The notes under the pieces: model-generated
The model's database searches: none
What the model was told of the DNA's origin: nothing
Seen by the model: the letters and a program-made list of their open reading frames with translations, nothing else
Made by a program: the position numbers and the translations under genes
DNA from: Heliopora coerulea
Lineage: Eukaryota > Cnidaria > Anthozoa > Scleralcyonacea > Helioporidae
Length of the DNA stretch: 64,000 nt
Assembly (NCBI GenBank): GCA_030142905.1
Contig: JASJOG010000077.1
Coordinates: forward strand, 248,001-312,000
Reading direction: 5' to 3'
Shown: positions 10,201-22,763 of the stretch, piece by piece
Layout: the number at the start of each line of letters is the position of its first letter
Numbering within the stretch: the first letter of the stretch is position 1

Positions 10201-13200
10201 TGGTATCTGTATTGGCTGCAACATTGCATAGTGTTCTCTATCAAAATTGTTGCCAGCTCACCTACTTTAGAGGGCAACAGTTATGTGGATGTAACAGGTC
10301 ACGTGATCATGATTCATAAATCAAACTATTCAAAGGGTTCATTACATAAGTAATACACACACACACACACATATATATGTATATGTAGATGGATAGATAG
10401 ACAGACAGCTAGATAGACAGCTAGCAAGATAGACAGCCAGTCAGCCAGCCAGACAGATAGACAGCCAGACAGATAGACAGCCAGACAGATAGGCAGCCAG
10501 ACAGATAGACAGCCAGACAGATAGACAGCCAGACAGATAGACAGCCAGACAGATAGACAGCCAGACAGATAGACAGCTAGACTGATAGACAGCTAGATAG
10601 ATAGACAGCTAGACAGACACACAGAGACATAGACAGACGGCCGGACAGACGGATAGATTGATATGTATGTATGTATGTATGTATGTGTACATAAAATTCA
10701 GGAGTATGTAATAAAATCGCCCCTATAAACAAAAGCTCCTGGGGAATATTGAAGAATGTTATGAGTACGGCGTGTAATGAAGATTAAGGCCACAAACATA
10801 ATTCGTGACTCAATGTAAGCTCCGTTCCAATGTAGTAGTCCATATTGCAGGGTAAACCAAGTAAACACCGAATTATGACCGCTGAATGTCCTTATTTTGA
10901 AAAGCACGAGGTAGAATAAGTTGTTAATGGCGATTGACGAGGAAAATAATCATAACAAAGCTGGAAAGACGTAATAACTTGTAAGTAATCGTGGGTCTAG
11001 GAAAGAACAATTGTAATGAAGCACTTCTGTTCATAACTATGTTGAATACTAAAGGTAATCGAAGCTTTCTTAGTCTATGTTTATTAATAAATCTATTTGT
11101 ATCAAAATCGTGTGCGAAGAATGCCAAACTTGCTTTGCGTCATTTTTATTGATATAAAAGAATAGTTCTTATTACTCCAAGCGACGACCCCACGTTGTTT
11201 TATACCAAATAATTTCAGGTACAATTGCAGTTTGGAAGAGTTTAGCAGACACCATTTTGACAGCAACTGCACCGCAGGCTCGCTAACCCTACTGAGTTCC
11301 TGCAATCCCTAACCCTAACCCCAGTCATATGAAATCTTGACGGATTTTAGTGTCGTGGTTCATTACCTTTTAATTTTTGCAGATAAAGTCACATTCATAG
11401 CCAAAATAACTCTGTCTTCTGTCCCTTCACAGCACAATTTGGGCTCGACACAAACCTGAGTTTAAAAGTATATACTTAACAGTACTAATTCAAACTTACT
11501 GTTCATAATCTTGTACAACAGTTCCACCAAATATGCCAACAGGCTGGCTTAAAGTGTCAACCGTTGCAAAGAACACAGCAATATGACCAGGGGCTCCATT
11601 TGCCATGTAGGAAAGAAGGTGGTATTTTTTTAATCCTGTGTTTATCTTAAACCAGCTACTGAAAGTGAATTGGTCCAAATCTGATTTGATTGCATCCAAC
11701 TGTATGTAGCACTCAACTGATTGTTGTGATGGGAATAAAAGATCATAATCATCTTAACAGAGCAGAAAGCAATATGTACATGTAAGTATGATGCATATTG
11801 TACATGTAACTACTGTCATAATTTCATTAAGATATTCTGTTTAGCAGTACATTAGTTACCATCAGTCTATCAGCATTATATCTTCATGTAATTACTCCTA
11901 CTTCCTCCACACAGTACATTTATCTGAACTCCTATTATTAAACATAAACATTTTGCTCACATGTGTATCACGTGCAGGTTCTGATGGGTTAATATCTGTG
12001 TTTGGTTCAAAGTATCCAATAATTCTTTTGTAAGTAGAAGTAATGAATGTCGTAATGTTGTTCAATCTTATTTGTTTTGTAATATCAACATGTAACTAGG
12101 TCTCCTGTATGTGTAAAAGTTTCTGTCAATGTAAACTCAATGTAATACGTCTTTAAGTGCAACTTGTCATTGACCATTATTATTATTGTTGTTGTTGTCG
12201 TTGTTGTTCTTGTTGTTGTTGTTACTGTTGCTGTTGTTGTTGGTGTTGTAGTTGTTGTTGTTGTTGTAGTTGTTGTTGTTGTTGTTGTTGTTGTAATACC
12301 CTTCATCACATCCTCTAATGGATAAATAGTTTTAAAATTATGTGCACCTTTGTAATTTGAATCTTGAAAAAATAATAACTCACTATTTTCATTTTCACAA
12401 TGCTTTCCATAGTATTTCTTGTCACATTGGCAGGCATATCCTTCAGTTTCACATGAATTCAGTATGCAACGACCACCATTTTGGCAAAGCTTCTTTGTCA
12501 AACACATTTTCTACACCCAAACAAAAAAAGGAATAATTCAACTCAGCTCACTTCACGTTCATCTGAGTTTTCCACGTGCATATTTAGTTTTTATTTGTAC
12601 TGGAAATGCTTATCCAACTACTGAAAAGATTTTCCAGTGCAAGTAATTTCATTCTACGAGAATGAGAAAGGGTATAATCTTAACAAAAAGGAAATTTTTG
12701 TGGACTCTGGCTACGTTAAAATTATCTTGAAAAAGGCATTAGTAATTCATGAGGAAAATATAAAGGAAAATCATAACCGTGTCATGTCTTTAAATGTGAT
12801 AAGAAAGTGGTGCTTACTTTTCTCCTTTGTGAATTAGCGTATTAAGGAGTTCGTATTTGTGAACTGAAGTCGCTTAAAAACCTGTTGTACGCGATATATC
12901 GCATCAAAAAACAATCGGCCATCACCTCGTGATTTAAATCGGATAAAGCACCCCTGTTTGTGTTTTATATACTACTTCTCAAACTCATTAATAATTCATG
13001 AGTATATCATTCAATCAGACGCGCTGAATGGCACCACATGAGCGAACTTGAAATAAAATGGAAATATTGGGCAGAGGACTTGAGCTGTTTTTTCCAGTCT
13101 TTGGACTGGAAATAATAGTTCAAGTCCTTGGACTTAAAATATAATTTAACACAGTCGGTTTATTCATCGATACACTCGTTACTAATTCACTAATTCACTG

Positions 13201-16200
13201 TGCCAATACACTAATTGATTCTGAGAACTCATTCAAAGGCCTCCAATTCGGACTAGACCTGGTTTTCAAGAACTCGAAATTCATTCCAATTCTCGCCTTG
13301 GCCTCGGACTAGAACGAATTCCTTGTACTTGAAAACCCGGTCAAGTCCTCATGGTCGGCCTTTAAATATTACGTCAACGATGCGTCGGAATAAACCCTGT
13401 TCAGGTGTAAAGAAAGTTTATTTATGTATTTGCTTAGAATAGGTTGATTAAATCAATCCTCTGAGATTTCCTTACGAAAATTTCATATGTTATTTCACTT
13501 TTGAAAGGCTTATATTATATTGTGAGGGGTCCATGAATTCTCTGCACTGCCGAGTACATGCGTTAATTCGTATTTGAAATTTGTTTGTTAGTGATAGTTA
13601 ACTGATTACAACAATGATTAAATCCTCTAGTAACCCAGTACAGCTTTTGCTGTTCATTACCAGGAAATATGCTATCACTAACGCCAACCTCAACCTCATT
13701 AACACAAAAATACATTCATTTTATTCAATCAACATTCATTAACGTAGATACGCAACCATTTGCATCGAAGAGCATTCTGTAGTGTCAACAGACGACCATT
13801 AAGACCATTGTACTGTACATTAGGGATAATAAAACAGCAATTTTGTCGTGGTAACAAATTTAAACATGGTTTTCAAATACGTTGGTACCATGGCGATTGG
13901 TAATTCACGATAAGGTAGCTTGGTAGCTCAATGGTTAAAGTGTCTTACCGGTCATCAGAAGGTTGCGGGTTCGATCCCCGTCTAGGACTCAGAAATCGTT
14001 TTTCTGAGTATTGGGCTTGACGATCATTCCTCTATCATCTGAAGATATTTCCAAGCTCTCATACATCCAACATATAAACTTAATTTACGATAAAGTAAGA
14101 AAACGTGAAAATGAAGAGGAATATACGCACTGAAGAGGTATACACAGTTACCAAAGACTGCTGGACCGTTTAGTTCTTAAAAGAACTGTATGAAACTTAA
14201 AGAGAGGTAAAATACTATGTAAAGTGTAGGCCTAAAGAATTAAGAAAGAGCACGATGCATTTCGGCAGACCACTTATCAAGCGCTATACGTCCACTGACT
14301 CAAGAAATAAATGACTTGCTTATATAGTCTGAAAAACTAATGACATCCACCCAAAAGTATGCGGGAGGGTCAAAATAGGGCTATTTGGAAAACGAATTCC
14401 TTTTGCCGGCACAGATCCGGATGATTGAGTTTTATGCAAATGACGTTCATCACTTCAGCGCAAGACTTATCAGACGGCAGGTGTTTGCCAATTGCTGAAT
14501 CACAATTGATGAATTGACTGGAACGGTATTGTCGTTCTGGTTGTTGACGTCATCCTAAGAGTACGATTTCCGCCTGGTAGTTCTCTGGTGAATATTTTAG
14601 CGGATGATAATGGTCGTCTGTTGGCGCTATAGAATGCCCTTTGATGCAAATGGTTGCTTATCTACGCTAGTGAATGTCGATTGAATAAAATGAATGTATT
14701 TTTGTGTTAATGAGTTTAAGGTTGGCGTTAAGATAGTACATTTTCTGGTAATGAACAGCAAAAGGTGTAATTTAGAAGAACTTTTAAGCTGACTGACTTA
14801 GTGAGCCGTGATGTGAAAAAGGTTATTTGTCAGACAGGTTGGGCTCTGCCGAGGCTCAACTCCAGTGAAGTCACTAGCGTTTGACAACTGTGCAATTGTC
14901 GTCTCTGCCCTGTTGTTATAATAATTGATAGAAGTGCAATATCTCATCGTCTTAAATTTCAACTGTTGCTTACCGATTCCACGTCCCTCACTTCATAGAT
15001 TGTCCTCCACTCTTCTATGTCCTGACCAATTAACTCGGCGTACTGGGTTTGGCTGCTTAGTTGGCAGTTTATTTCGTCGTAGCTTTCATCAGATTGGTGA
15101 CTGAACGAAACGCAATCTTCTTCCTTTAGACACATTTGACCACACTCCAACCAAGACTCAACACGATGACTGGACATAATATTTTCTTCCAAGAGGCCAC
15201 CTGTTTAAAGGACACACACAGAACATAATCTTTAAGCCTTTCAAAACTTCTTGTTGCTAAGAACATTGAACCAAATATAATGATCCGGATACCAGATGAG
15301 ACCTCTATATTCACTCTTAACCTAGTGAAAAATCTCTGAAATGTAAATTGCACTTGCGCTACATTCAATGACCGAGTATTTAAAAGTCGTGTTGAATTTG
15401 TAGTAAACAAACAAAAAAACATTTAATAGCAAAATTTGGCTCAGGTGATTCATTTGCGGCGCATTTTGTCGCAATCCTCATCAGTCAAACAGATTTCCTC
15501 AGAGATGGCTGCTTGTCTCGCTATTTACGAAATTTGATTTACGATGCTTGCAAATCTTGGCAGAATCTGTATATAGAACACTATTCACGCTTATTTTCTC
15601 TGAATTCCAGACTTTGTCACGCCGTAGAACTCTTTCGGTTTGGAGATGCGATGTCCTAAATTCAGCTGCTTGTTCTATTTCAAAAACCATAAAAATATGT
15701 TGTGAGAGAGGCCAAATAATGGGATGACATGTAAAATGTCTTGTCTACTTATTTATGGTAAGTAAAATGGTTAGGATTTTTTTATTTTATACAAAGTCAA
15801 GGAAAGCTGTACGGTCTCAATTAAATGTCAGCGATTTCGGGAAACGGGATCATTGAAATCGAAGACGATAGTTACAGTTGTGTGCCTAGCGACTGATATA
15901 CGATAGAAATACTCTCTGTATACAATATTGAATATCAGCACGCAAGTAGTGGAAAATGGATGGTCTGGCCTCTATAACCACAAACAGAGAACTACAAGGA
16001 TAGCTAGTAGTTCACCAAGCTTTTTTGGGTAGTAACTTCAACGTAACGGCATTTCCACTCACACGCGTGTTAAAACATAAAGAGAGGCGAACGATGACAG
16101 CCAAAAGGTCGATTTGCATTTGAATGTGTTATACATATAGTATAGCATCAGCATCAAGCTTTAACATCAATATTATTATTATCCCGCTCTACCTCTGTGG

Positions 16201-19200
16201 TATTGAGCACTCTGCAGTCTATCGCATAAAACTTGAACAATTTACCATATATATTACATTTAATATATTATATTATGTTATATGTGTTGTGTTGTGTTGT
16301 GTTATATTATATTATATTATATTATATTATATTATATTATATTATATTATATTATATACTCCGCTTCAAAACGCCATGTAATTAGTGGTAAATGCTTCAC
16401 ATTTGTAAGGGAACATGGAAAAAACCAATTACTGCTGTTTATCGATTCGATTATAAACACATCCTCCATCTATTATAATTTTGGAATAGCGCAGAAACAA
16501 CGTAAAACATAATCATGAGGTAGGTTTATTTGACGATAAGCGTGCCAATGGTTGTTGTTTAACGTATCATTGGCACAAGAATCGTATACGGTGACGAGGT
16601 ATTCAGGGGTAAAGTGGAAGTTCATCTTCCTAACATTTTGGTACAAAATGCTCCTTTTCTAATAAGTAAGCTAGCTTTATAGCGACATGTATGTTCTTGC
16701 TCGGATCGTACGATGACGAAGGTACGTAATGTAACTGGAACGAAGCTGCAGTCCTCCAAGAATAAGATAAACTATTTTCTGTCTAGACGTCACCTCATAA
16801 AGAGTAAAATCGTTACGCTTTGGCCGGCGTAAAATAGTGGAAGTCTGATTTGGCTAGGAGTTAGCTTACTCAAACTGGTCAGAACCAGGGGTATCGGAAG
16901 CGGGGGGTCTGGAGGGGCTTGGGCTTCCACATTTTTGGTGGGGATCCAGAGGCAATACAAGCGTTCCAGTTTAAGTTAAGGAGCCATATGTACACATACT
17001 GAAAAGTCTGAGCTGTAGAAATTTGATTCCTGAGAAAAGAGGGCAGTGAGGCTGCAGATCGCTCTATCGACTGTAGTTAGCTCTATTTTTGCCTTGAATC
17101 TGCGCCATAAATTTGCCCGATCAGTTGCGTTGAGAAAAAGAATCTTCAACAAGTCACAAATCCGACTTCGAACAACATTCAGGTTATCGTTTTGGCAACT
17201 GTATATAATGACGGCAACTGGCCACTGGGGTTTTTACCCTTGGACTACGTTGTCAAACGCACGCATAAAGAGATTGGAACCTCACCGGATCCCCCACTTT
17301 TATCGTCTTTCCGACGTGTGAGGTCGGAACTCTTTCTTCTCGAGACACCTCCTCGTGACAAGTAAAATTGTCTGACGTTGCATGGCCAGAGCAAAATAAA
17401 TCGAGCCTGATTTTTTCAGGAAAGAGTTACATGTAGTCCAACTTTATTGAGAACAATCGCAGATTTCACATGACGAAATAAAACATGAATTGAACTTAAT
17501 ACGAAATTAATTTTAAAAATGTCGCTTGAAAATCTTGTGCTAATTGTGGACATCCATTCTCTGTTACTTGGAACTCTCAAAGTTTAAGTGACATCTATAA
17601 TTGGTATTAAATTGTATTTTCTTTTTTGGTGGATATCACTTTATTATATTTAGCAAACGAATGAAGTACAGAGAGACTTAAACACTTCAAAAACACTTAA
17701 AAAAAAACAACTTAAAAAACACTTAAATCGACGTGCATTTCAATCCAGTCTAACTCCCTTTAATTAATGGAAAACTAATTCTATCACGAGTGAATGCGTG
17801 CACCTGCTGTAGGCTATATTCTCCTTGACTGGGTTGAGTGTTTTGTTGAATGTCATATGATATAAAACGAATCAGGTGTTATGTTTCTTGACTTTCAATC
17901 TTCAGATTAGCCCGAGTTTCTTCAAGTCAAAATTGGCGTTCATATTTGTGCACAAAAGTATTTGACTTAAAGGTGTCCTGAAAACTTTATTTTGCCACAG
18001 TAGTCGATATCGCTCCGAAGAATATCTAATATACTCTAACTACAAAACGGGCCATGTATGGGTTGCTCTTCACAGCAATTAGTATTAATTATTTATGAAA
18101 AGTGCTTCCATTAAACTTCAACGGGTAACGGAGGAGATGCAATATACGCAAACTATGTTTCTGTATATGTATATAAGCATAAATCAAGTCATTTAACTGT
18201 CACTATCTCCTTACAATTTATACACCTGCAAAATAGGTATTGCACCAAGTGAGAAAAAGATGTGTGATATATGCGGAATTAAATGATTGTCATGTTTAAT
18301 AAAAGCCATAAAGAACGAAAAAAACAAGAAAGATAGAAAGAAACAAAGAAAGAGAGAAAAAAAAAGAAAAGAAGGAAAGAAAGGAAGAAAGAAAGAAAGA
18401 AAGAAAGAAAAAAGGAAGGAAAGAGGTAAGAAAGAAACTAAGAAAGAGTGAAAAAAGAAAGAGAGAAAGCAAGATATAAGGAAAGAAAATGACGTTCTAC
18501 CTGTCGTCCGTAAAACCTAAACCCAAAACCAGCGAATTTTCACTGCCCACCTCGCACTTTGTCGTACAGTCATCGCATTGCAAAGAAAGGTGAGAAAAAG
18601 CTCTTTATTTATTCAAATTCGCACTGTTCAAGTGCAAAGGAGATAGGTTGTCATAATGGCATAAATCGGAGCTTTGAGAGTTGGCGTCTAGTCGAGAATT
18701 TAATACAGACGCAGTGCTTCAGCATGTTGCGGGTGGCACATTTGTTTAGTTAGCTCTGTAAGATGGGGGAGTTTAGGAGTGATTTGTTCCTTTTTCCTAT
18801 CTATTTACTTTGGATTAAGCTTGTACCAGGAAACCCCCCGCTATTTGCTTATTGCAAAATTCCTTACGTAAAAAGAAATAAAATAAATTAAAAAAAAATG
18901 TTTACCCAAAAAACTTACCAACAAAGCTGAAAAGATTAGATATAACGTACTCTTTAACAGACGTTTTTATCCAAATAAAATACTACCAGTTCAGATGTCA
19001 AAAATTTCAACACTACCGTCCCACAATGTCGAAGGCGTCCCTTTTCTACATTCTTAACTCCACGGATATAAAGTCAATACCTGCTGATCAGGTTGGAGGT
19101 TAATTGGTTGATAGGTCTTATGTTGGCAACGTAAATATTGTGAAAAAGTGAGAAAAGTACATCCAGACACCATTACAATGTAAACTATTGGCGATAAATT

Positions 19201-20274
19201 GGTCTGGCAACATGTATGACCTAACCGCCTTATGGCTTCTAACAATATATGGACATTGGGTTTTCCGTAAAATCTCCATGAAATGCATGAGAAAATTAAG
19301 AAAAATACGTCCTCCATACATGATTCCCAAGAAGGTCACTTGACTTAGTATCTAAAATAAACTTTTTTATATGTGTGTCAAGTGGCGACGAACAGAAATT
19401 TTCCTGTCGGTAAATGTATGGCAAGACTGGATCATAAAAACCAGAAAATGACTGAAGATTAAGCGTATAAATAACTTTTGAAAGTTCACTAGCTTACACA
19501 AACTGACTATCTCCTGTCTTCATTTTCAAGAAATACGACATTCGAGCCGCATTTTGAAGATAAAACGCAAGTTAATATGGTGTTCGTGCAATATACTTCT
19601 TAGTTGAGAATCCATGAAAACGAAATAGGAGCCGATAAATGCTATGAGTTGGGTGCATTCAAAGTAACTATGGATTTGACTTGCTAACGTGTAGGGATCC
19701 TTCCTAAATGCTTATCTTGAATCAATTTCCTTCGACGTTAAAAAATGTCAACGAAATGTGTAGGAAAAGTGTATTAGCTTCAGTTAGCGGTTCTGAAATC
19801 CTGATCGCCAACACTGAAATCTAATCCGCATTTGCGACCAAGTGATCGCAGTTTCGTACCTGTCAGACTAGAGCTCAACTGGGACCTACCGGCGCAACGT
19901 CCACATTTTTATCACAGACGTTTTATTAAATGAGCTATTCCACTATAAGTTGAAATCGGTTGTGTTTGATTAATTTTCACGCTAAATTGATGTCAGTTTG
20001 TGAACTCTCATTCCTTCAATATACAGTCATTTTGAATCATATTCTAAACTATGTACTGTGTACTTGTCTGGAAGAACCGAAGCGAAGGAAGTTAAAATGA
20101 AAAGTCGCAAACGGTGAACTTGTTTAAGCTCTCGAAGTTAGGAAACTTACCTTTACTCATTTGTTTAAAAACAGCTTGGCGACAAGTCTTTCCTACTACT
20201 GGGGTAACGTTTGTCAGAAAAGTTAAGAAAATAAAGAGTATGGCCACGAAAAATTGGGAGGACATTGTTGACAT
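6771..20274 (-). CDS. Secreted PAN/apple - EGF - double pentraxin (LamG-like) protein
   Basis: Coding exons in reading order: 20274-20151, 15200-14974, 12510-12384, probably 12024-11961, 11699-11500, 10000-9621, 8671-8434, 7239-6771. The order is a signal peptide, a PAN/apple domain, one EGF domain and two pentraxin/LamG-fold domains, then a stop at 6771-6773. That makes roughly 600 residues, all extracellular. PAN and pentraxin domains usually bind proteins or carbohydrates, so a matrix, adhesion or lectin-like role is plausible but inferred. Phases close at every junction except around the EGF exon: it ends in phase 1 while the next likely exon needs phase 2, so a small exon may be missing. 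A second signal-peptide exon at 23698-23815 could serve as an alternative start. The introns contain microsatellites, SINEs and a MITE. Confidence 0.82.
7796..8191. mobile_element. hAT-like MITE with CAGGG terminal inverted repeats
   Basis: The left end CAGGGCTTGACACTAAC and the reverse complement of the right end, CAGGGCTCGACACTAAC, match at 16 of 17 bases. CAGGG ends are typical of hAT transposons. At 396 bp with no coding capacity it must be non-autonomous. The flanks (cattcg and cattgg) could be a decayed target duplication. It lies in the intron between 7239 and 8434. Confidence 0.7.
8434..8671 (-). CDS. Exon: second pentraxin domain, N-terminal half
   Basis: Acceptor ctttccaatag|ac and donor gtaagt. 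The frame reads EGLNYELTFESPPTG, then FIKLSVCLWTK (the pentraxin FTVCLW strand) and FLSYDT. It ends in phase 2, which joins exactly to the exon at 7239. Its 238 bp contain no stop. Confidence 0.85.
8964..8995 (+). repeat. Short copy of a fold-back element arm
   Basis: The bases from CAGAATCATCCTCAGAG through ATATACATGAAC are identical to the left arm of the fold-back at 24263-24398. Confidence 0.6.
9621..10000 (-). CDS. Exon: first pentraxin domain, C-terminal half
   Basis: Acceptor cctttccag|a. The frame reads DGYWHHLGFTWSNVGNWNVF, GRGTLVIGQG and GEISRLNFWDRVLSG. This is a classical pentraxin/LamG half domain, but the signature cysteine after HH is replaced by glycine. The donor used here is CAG|gtctgt, which gives phase 1 and joins the exon at 8671. 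A better-looking donor, gtaagc, lies nine bases further on, but an in-frame TGA at 9613-9615 precedes it. Retention of the intron would therefore end the protein after one pentraxin domain. Confidence 0.82.
10385..10625 (+). repeat. Minisatellite of AGACAGCCAGACAGAT units
   Basis: About ten near-identical 16-bp units, bounded by (GATA)n and (TATG)n tracts at 10660-10687. It lies in the intron between 10000 and 11500. Confidence 0.85.
11500..11699 (-). CDS. Exon: first pentraxin domain, N-terminal half
   Basis: Acceptor gctacatacag|ttg and donor gtaagt. The frame reads LDAIKSDLDQFTFSSWFKIN, the start of a pentraxin/LamG fold, then LLSYMANGAPGHIAVFFATV. The phase 2 end joins exactly to the exon at 10000. 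Confidence 0.85.
11961..12024 (-). CDS. Candidate small exon before the first pentraxin domain
   Basis: A pyrimidine-rich acceptor (tacttacaaaag|a) and a gtgagc donor bound 64 bases reading IIGYFEPNTDINPSEPARDTH. The exit phase 0 fits the next exon at 11699. The entry phase 2 does not fit the EGF exon as bounded here, so one more small exon or another acceptor must exist if this one is real. Confidence 0.4.
12177..12298 (+). repeat. (GTT)n microsatellite
   Basis: Imperfect GTT triplets. On the minus strand they lie about 90 bp after the EGF exon donor and extend its frame as a threonine run, which is very likely intronic. Confidence 0.85.
12384..12510 (-). CDS. Exon: EGF-like domain
   Basis: Acceptor gtttgggtgtag|aaa and donor gtgagt. 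It reads KMCLTKKLCQNGGRC, then CETEGYACQC and YYGKHCE. All six EGF cysteines and the CxNGGxC and YxGxxCE motifs are present. Entry phase 0 fits the PAN exon and the exit phase is 1. Confidence 0.85.
12725..12965 (+). repeat. MITE-like interspersed repeat copy
   Basis: Begins AATTCATGAGGAAAATA and contains a GAATTAGCGTATTA segment and GGATAAAGCAC, shared with 52305-52590 and, in reverse, 6130-6360. Confidence 0.65.
13915..14045 (+). repeat. tRNA-derived SINE
   Basis: A box-A-like TAGCTCAATGG and a box-B GGTTCGATCCC are spaced as in an RNA polymerase III promoter. The tail CAGAAATCGTTTTTCTGAG and GGGCTTGACGATC are shared with the copy at 46118-46250. Shared tails beyond the tRNA-like head argue for a SINE and not a tRNA gene. 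Confidence 0.75.
14974..15200 (-). CDS. Exon: PAN/apple domain
   Basis: Acceptor ctttaaacag|gt and donor gtaagc. It reads GLLEENIMSSHRVESWLECG, then QMCLKEEDCVSFSH and NCQLS, and ends EVRDVES. With the CRQ cysteine from the previous exon this gives the PAN/apple cysteine set, including the CxxxC.....C spacing. Entry phase 1 fits both candidate signal-peptide exons. The exit is phase 0. Confidence 0.85.
16283..16358 (+). repeat. Pentanucleotide (TTATA)n and (GTGTT)n microsatellite
   Basis: Three GTTGT units are followed by about ten ATTAT units. Confidence 0.85.
17320..17425. repeat. Copy of the TCGTCTGGCG repeat family
   Basis: AAAATTGTCTGACGTTGCATGGCCAGAGCAAAATAA resembles, with substitutions, the core at 5455-5480 and 62510-62540, flanked by the same CTCTTTC word. 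Confidence 0.5.
18300..18480 (+). repeat. Purine-rich (GAAA)n tract
   Basis: Imperfect GAAA/GGAA repeats on the plus strand. Confidence 0.8.
20151..20274 (-). CDS. Exon 1: signal peptide of the PAN-EGF-pentraxin protein
   Basis: Begins with ATG. The hydrophobic core FFVAILFIFLTFLT is followed by a likely cleavage near VVG-K, then TCRQAVFKQMSKG. Donor gtaagt, phase 1. Joining to 15200 gives CRQAVFKQMSKGGLLEENIM, which completes the PAN domain start. Confidence 0.8.
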
Positions 20275-21291
20275 AGCAGTTTCTTTGACGAAACATATAT
20301 ATCAGAATTTACGCATTAGGATATAATTTACATGATGCCAAAGCACAATCACCTGCCATGCATTATCATAAAACATGTAACTATAGCTATATATTCGACA
20401 AAACAGATTGCATCTGACCTGGTTAGAGGCAAAAACACTTCCATATAAATTGTAAGACTTGATATATTTTCCCGTTATTTGTTAAGATATTTATCAAAAA
20501 ATACCCCCGAAAAAGGAATAGCACTATAAGATCTTAAACTCAACATTAGGTCATAACAGATTTCATAAAATGCCAAAGTAAAATCAGGCCCTCCTGCCAT
20601 GCATCATCATAATATCAATAGCTCATATATATTGAGTCCAGTACAAATGTATCTAGTCACAATGCCAAGTCTTGACATGTATGACTTTCTAATACTAAAA
20701 TCGCCGTGAAATTGCAGGCGATTTCAAAACACCGATTGTAGCAAAAATTCAAACGGAAAGTTTTTAAGTTTCACGTAACGTTAGATGTTAATAAACTTTT
20801 ATTTATTATGCCTCTAATGCGCATTTTGTGCAGGCTTTGATATTTATAATTAGACTAAGATTCCTGCTTGGACAATCTCTGGCTAATTTTTTTACGAGAA
20901 ATAATTTTTTTATATTTAAAGGATGTCATTCACGATAAAATTGATTTTTGAACACTAAAAGACCCCGTAAATTTGGCTTTTAAAAGTGATATTTTAGATT
21001 TGCCTTAAACTTCAACTTCTCGCAAGTACGACATCATAACCTCATTACTTTTTATCGCCGTGGCAACATATGGCGTTTGCAAACTCCAAGCAGGACATAG
21101 ATTCTTTTTATTATACCAGTGAGATTTCTGAGTTACACTATGTGAAATTTTAATCTGAGTTTTCAGCTGGTGTACTTGGGCCATCAGGATTTATGAGCAT
21201 TTGGTCTCGACAGTGTTTCTAAACTTACTGGTCACACTGTATCTGCATGCCATATTTAACCTATAAAGGTTACAGCTCGACAGCGGTTGAG

Positions 21292-21323
21292 AAGAACACA
21301 AAGACCGCAGTCTTTGTGTTCTT
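21292..21323. repeat. 14-bp perfect hairpin with a CGCA loop
   Basis: The arms AAGAACACAAAGAC and GTCTTTGTGTTCTT are perfectly complementary. Flanking CTCGAC and GTCGAG words extend the symmetry. Function unknown. Confidence 0.75.
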
Positions 21324-22728
21324 GTCGTCGAGTTTTAACGTTTCTTATCGGTCGCAGGTGTAGTCCAAGCCACATTCACAAGGGGTACAGATACACATAT
21401 AATATCAACGGAAACATTTAAGTCGGTGTTTACCGTTTCTCTGGTGAAAGTGGTTGCACGTTTATCAATAAGTCGATTACTGTTCTTAAAGATTAATGCT
21501 TCAGTCAATATATATTTCGGTTCAATATATGTTCTGTTTCTAGCCTATGAGTTTACGCATCTTTGGCAAACACAAAACCGTAAGATTTTTTAATGTTTCT
21601 ACTTTGGTTACAGGATTTACTTGCGATGATAAGTTCAAAAGAAAACTTGAAGATATCGCAGTGGTACCATTTCTTTTTAATTCGTTGGGCAAACAGCTGC
21701 CCCCATGTACCTACGTAAGCAAAGTGGAACGTGGCCAGCTGTCTCCGCTGCCATCGTTGATCCGGCGTCTCTGCTAGGGACTAGCCGTTAATCGCGGTTT
21801 TGATGCAGAATGCAGAAAGGAAGGCCGAGAAACCTTTTTAAAACTTTAATGCGTGCAGCCGTAATCGTTGTCCGATAATTGGAATGACGTTGAAGTTGTA
21901 TACCTAGTTGTCATTTGTAATGCCCATACAAGTGAACTTGGCGCCTAACAGATTTCATGGGCGCCTATCCACCTGTGGAAGTGGAGCGGGGGAGTCACAG
22001 ACTTTTGCATGTCGCAACCAAAGTGTGAAGCTTCTTAGGGAGGTCTGGCGGAAACCTTTTAACATATAATGTATCTGAAATGCCTTTGTGAATTTTGAGA
22101 CTTTGTTAGCAAATTTTACACCTCAACTTTCTTCAGAAACGATGCTGTATTTGTTGCGATTTCCCGACAGCCATGCTCTCATAAAATTCATGAGCGAAAA
22201 GTCCAGAAATTTCGCCAGTACTCAAAAACCAAAAGGGGTTCAGTTGTGGGTTCGCCATGCAAGTGCATGGTGTCATGATGGAGCACAAGGTCGTGCAATG
22301 GTTTGTGCGGCAAATTACAGGCAATGATAAGACCAACCGCACTATTTTGTCCATTTCATACCAGAATACGATGTTTAATTTGAGCGCCAGCTAAAATGTG
22401 GGGGATGGGGGACAATTGATATATTGTTCCCTTCTCTTGAAAATGTGGGGGAAATGTCCTTCCTGTCCCCCATCAATCGACGCCTATGAAAGATTTTATA
22501 GCGCGCTGTGCTGTCCATTTTGCTGACAACGATTCATGATTTGCTTGTTAGAAAACAGACGTTCAAAAGAGCCGATCATTCATTAAAATAGGTGAAGTTT
22601 CAGTGCAAATGAGTAGAGTAAAAGGAAGATGGGAGAGGTTCTAGCCGAGAGTCTAATATGGACGTGTAGCATTGTTTCGGTATGTATACTGGGAGACGTT
22701 TCTAGGATTAAGTCCGTAACACGGTGAG

Positions 22729-22729
<1 letters not shown>

Positions 22730-22762
<33 letters not shown>
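22730..22762 (+). repeat. (ATT)n microsatellite
   Basis: About eleven perfect ATT/TTA triplets. Confidence 0.9.

Positions 22763-22763
<1 letters not shown>

Larger units (their letters stand above)
15201..20150. other. First intron of the PAN-EGF-pentraxin gene
   Basis: A 5-kb stretch with microsatellites, a repeat copy at 17320-17425 and a GAAA tract. No recognisable coding exon was found on either strand; short open frames such as 15499-15690 (-) and 19054-19339 (-) show no domain. Confidence 0.5.

Noticed and set aside
11308..11323. Telomere-like CCCTAACCCTAACCCC
   Set aside because: Only two units; too short to support an interstitial telomere claim.
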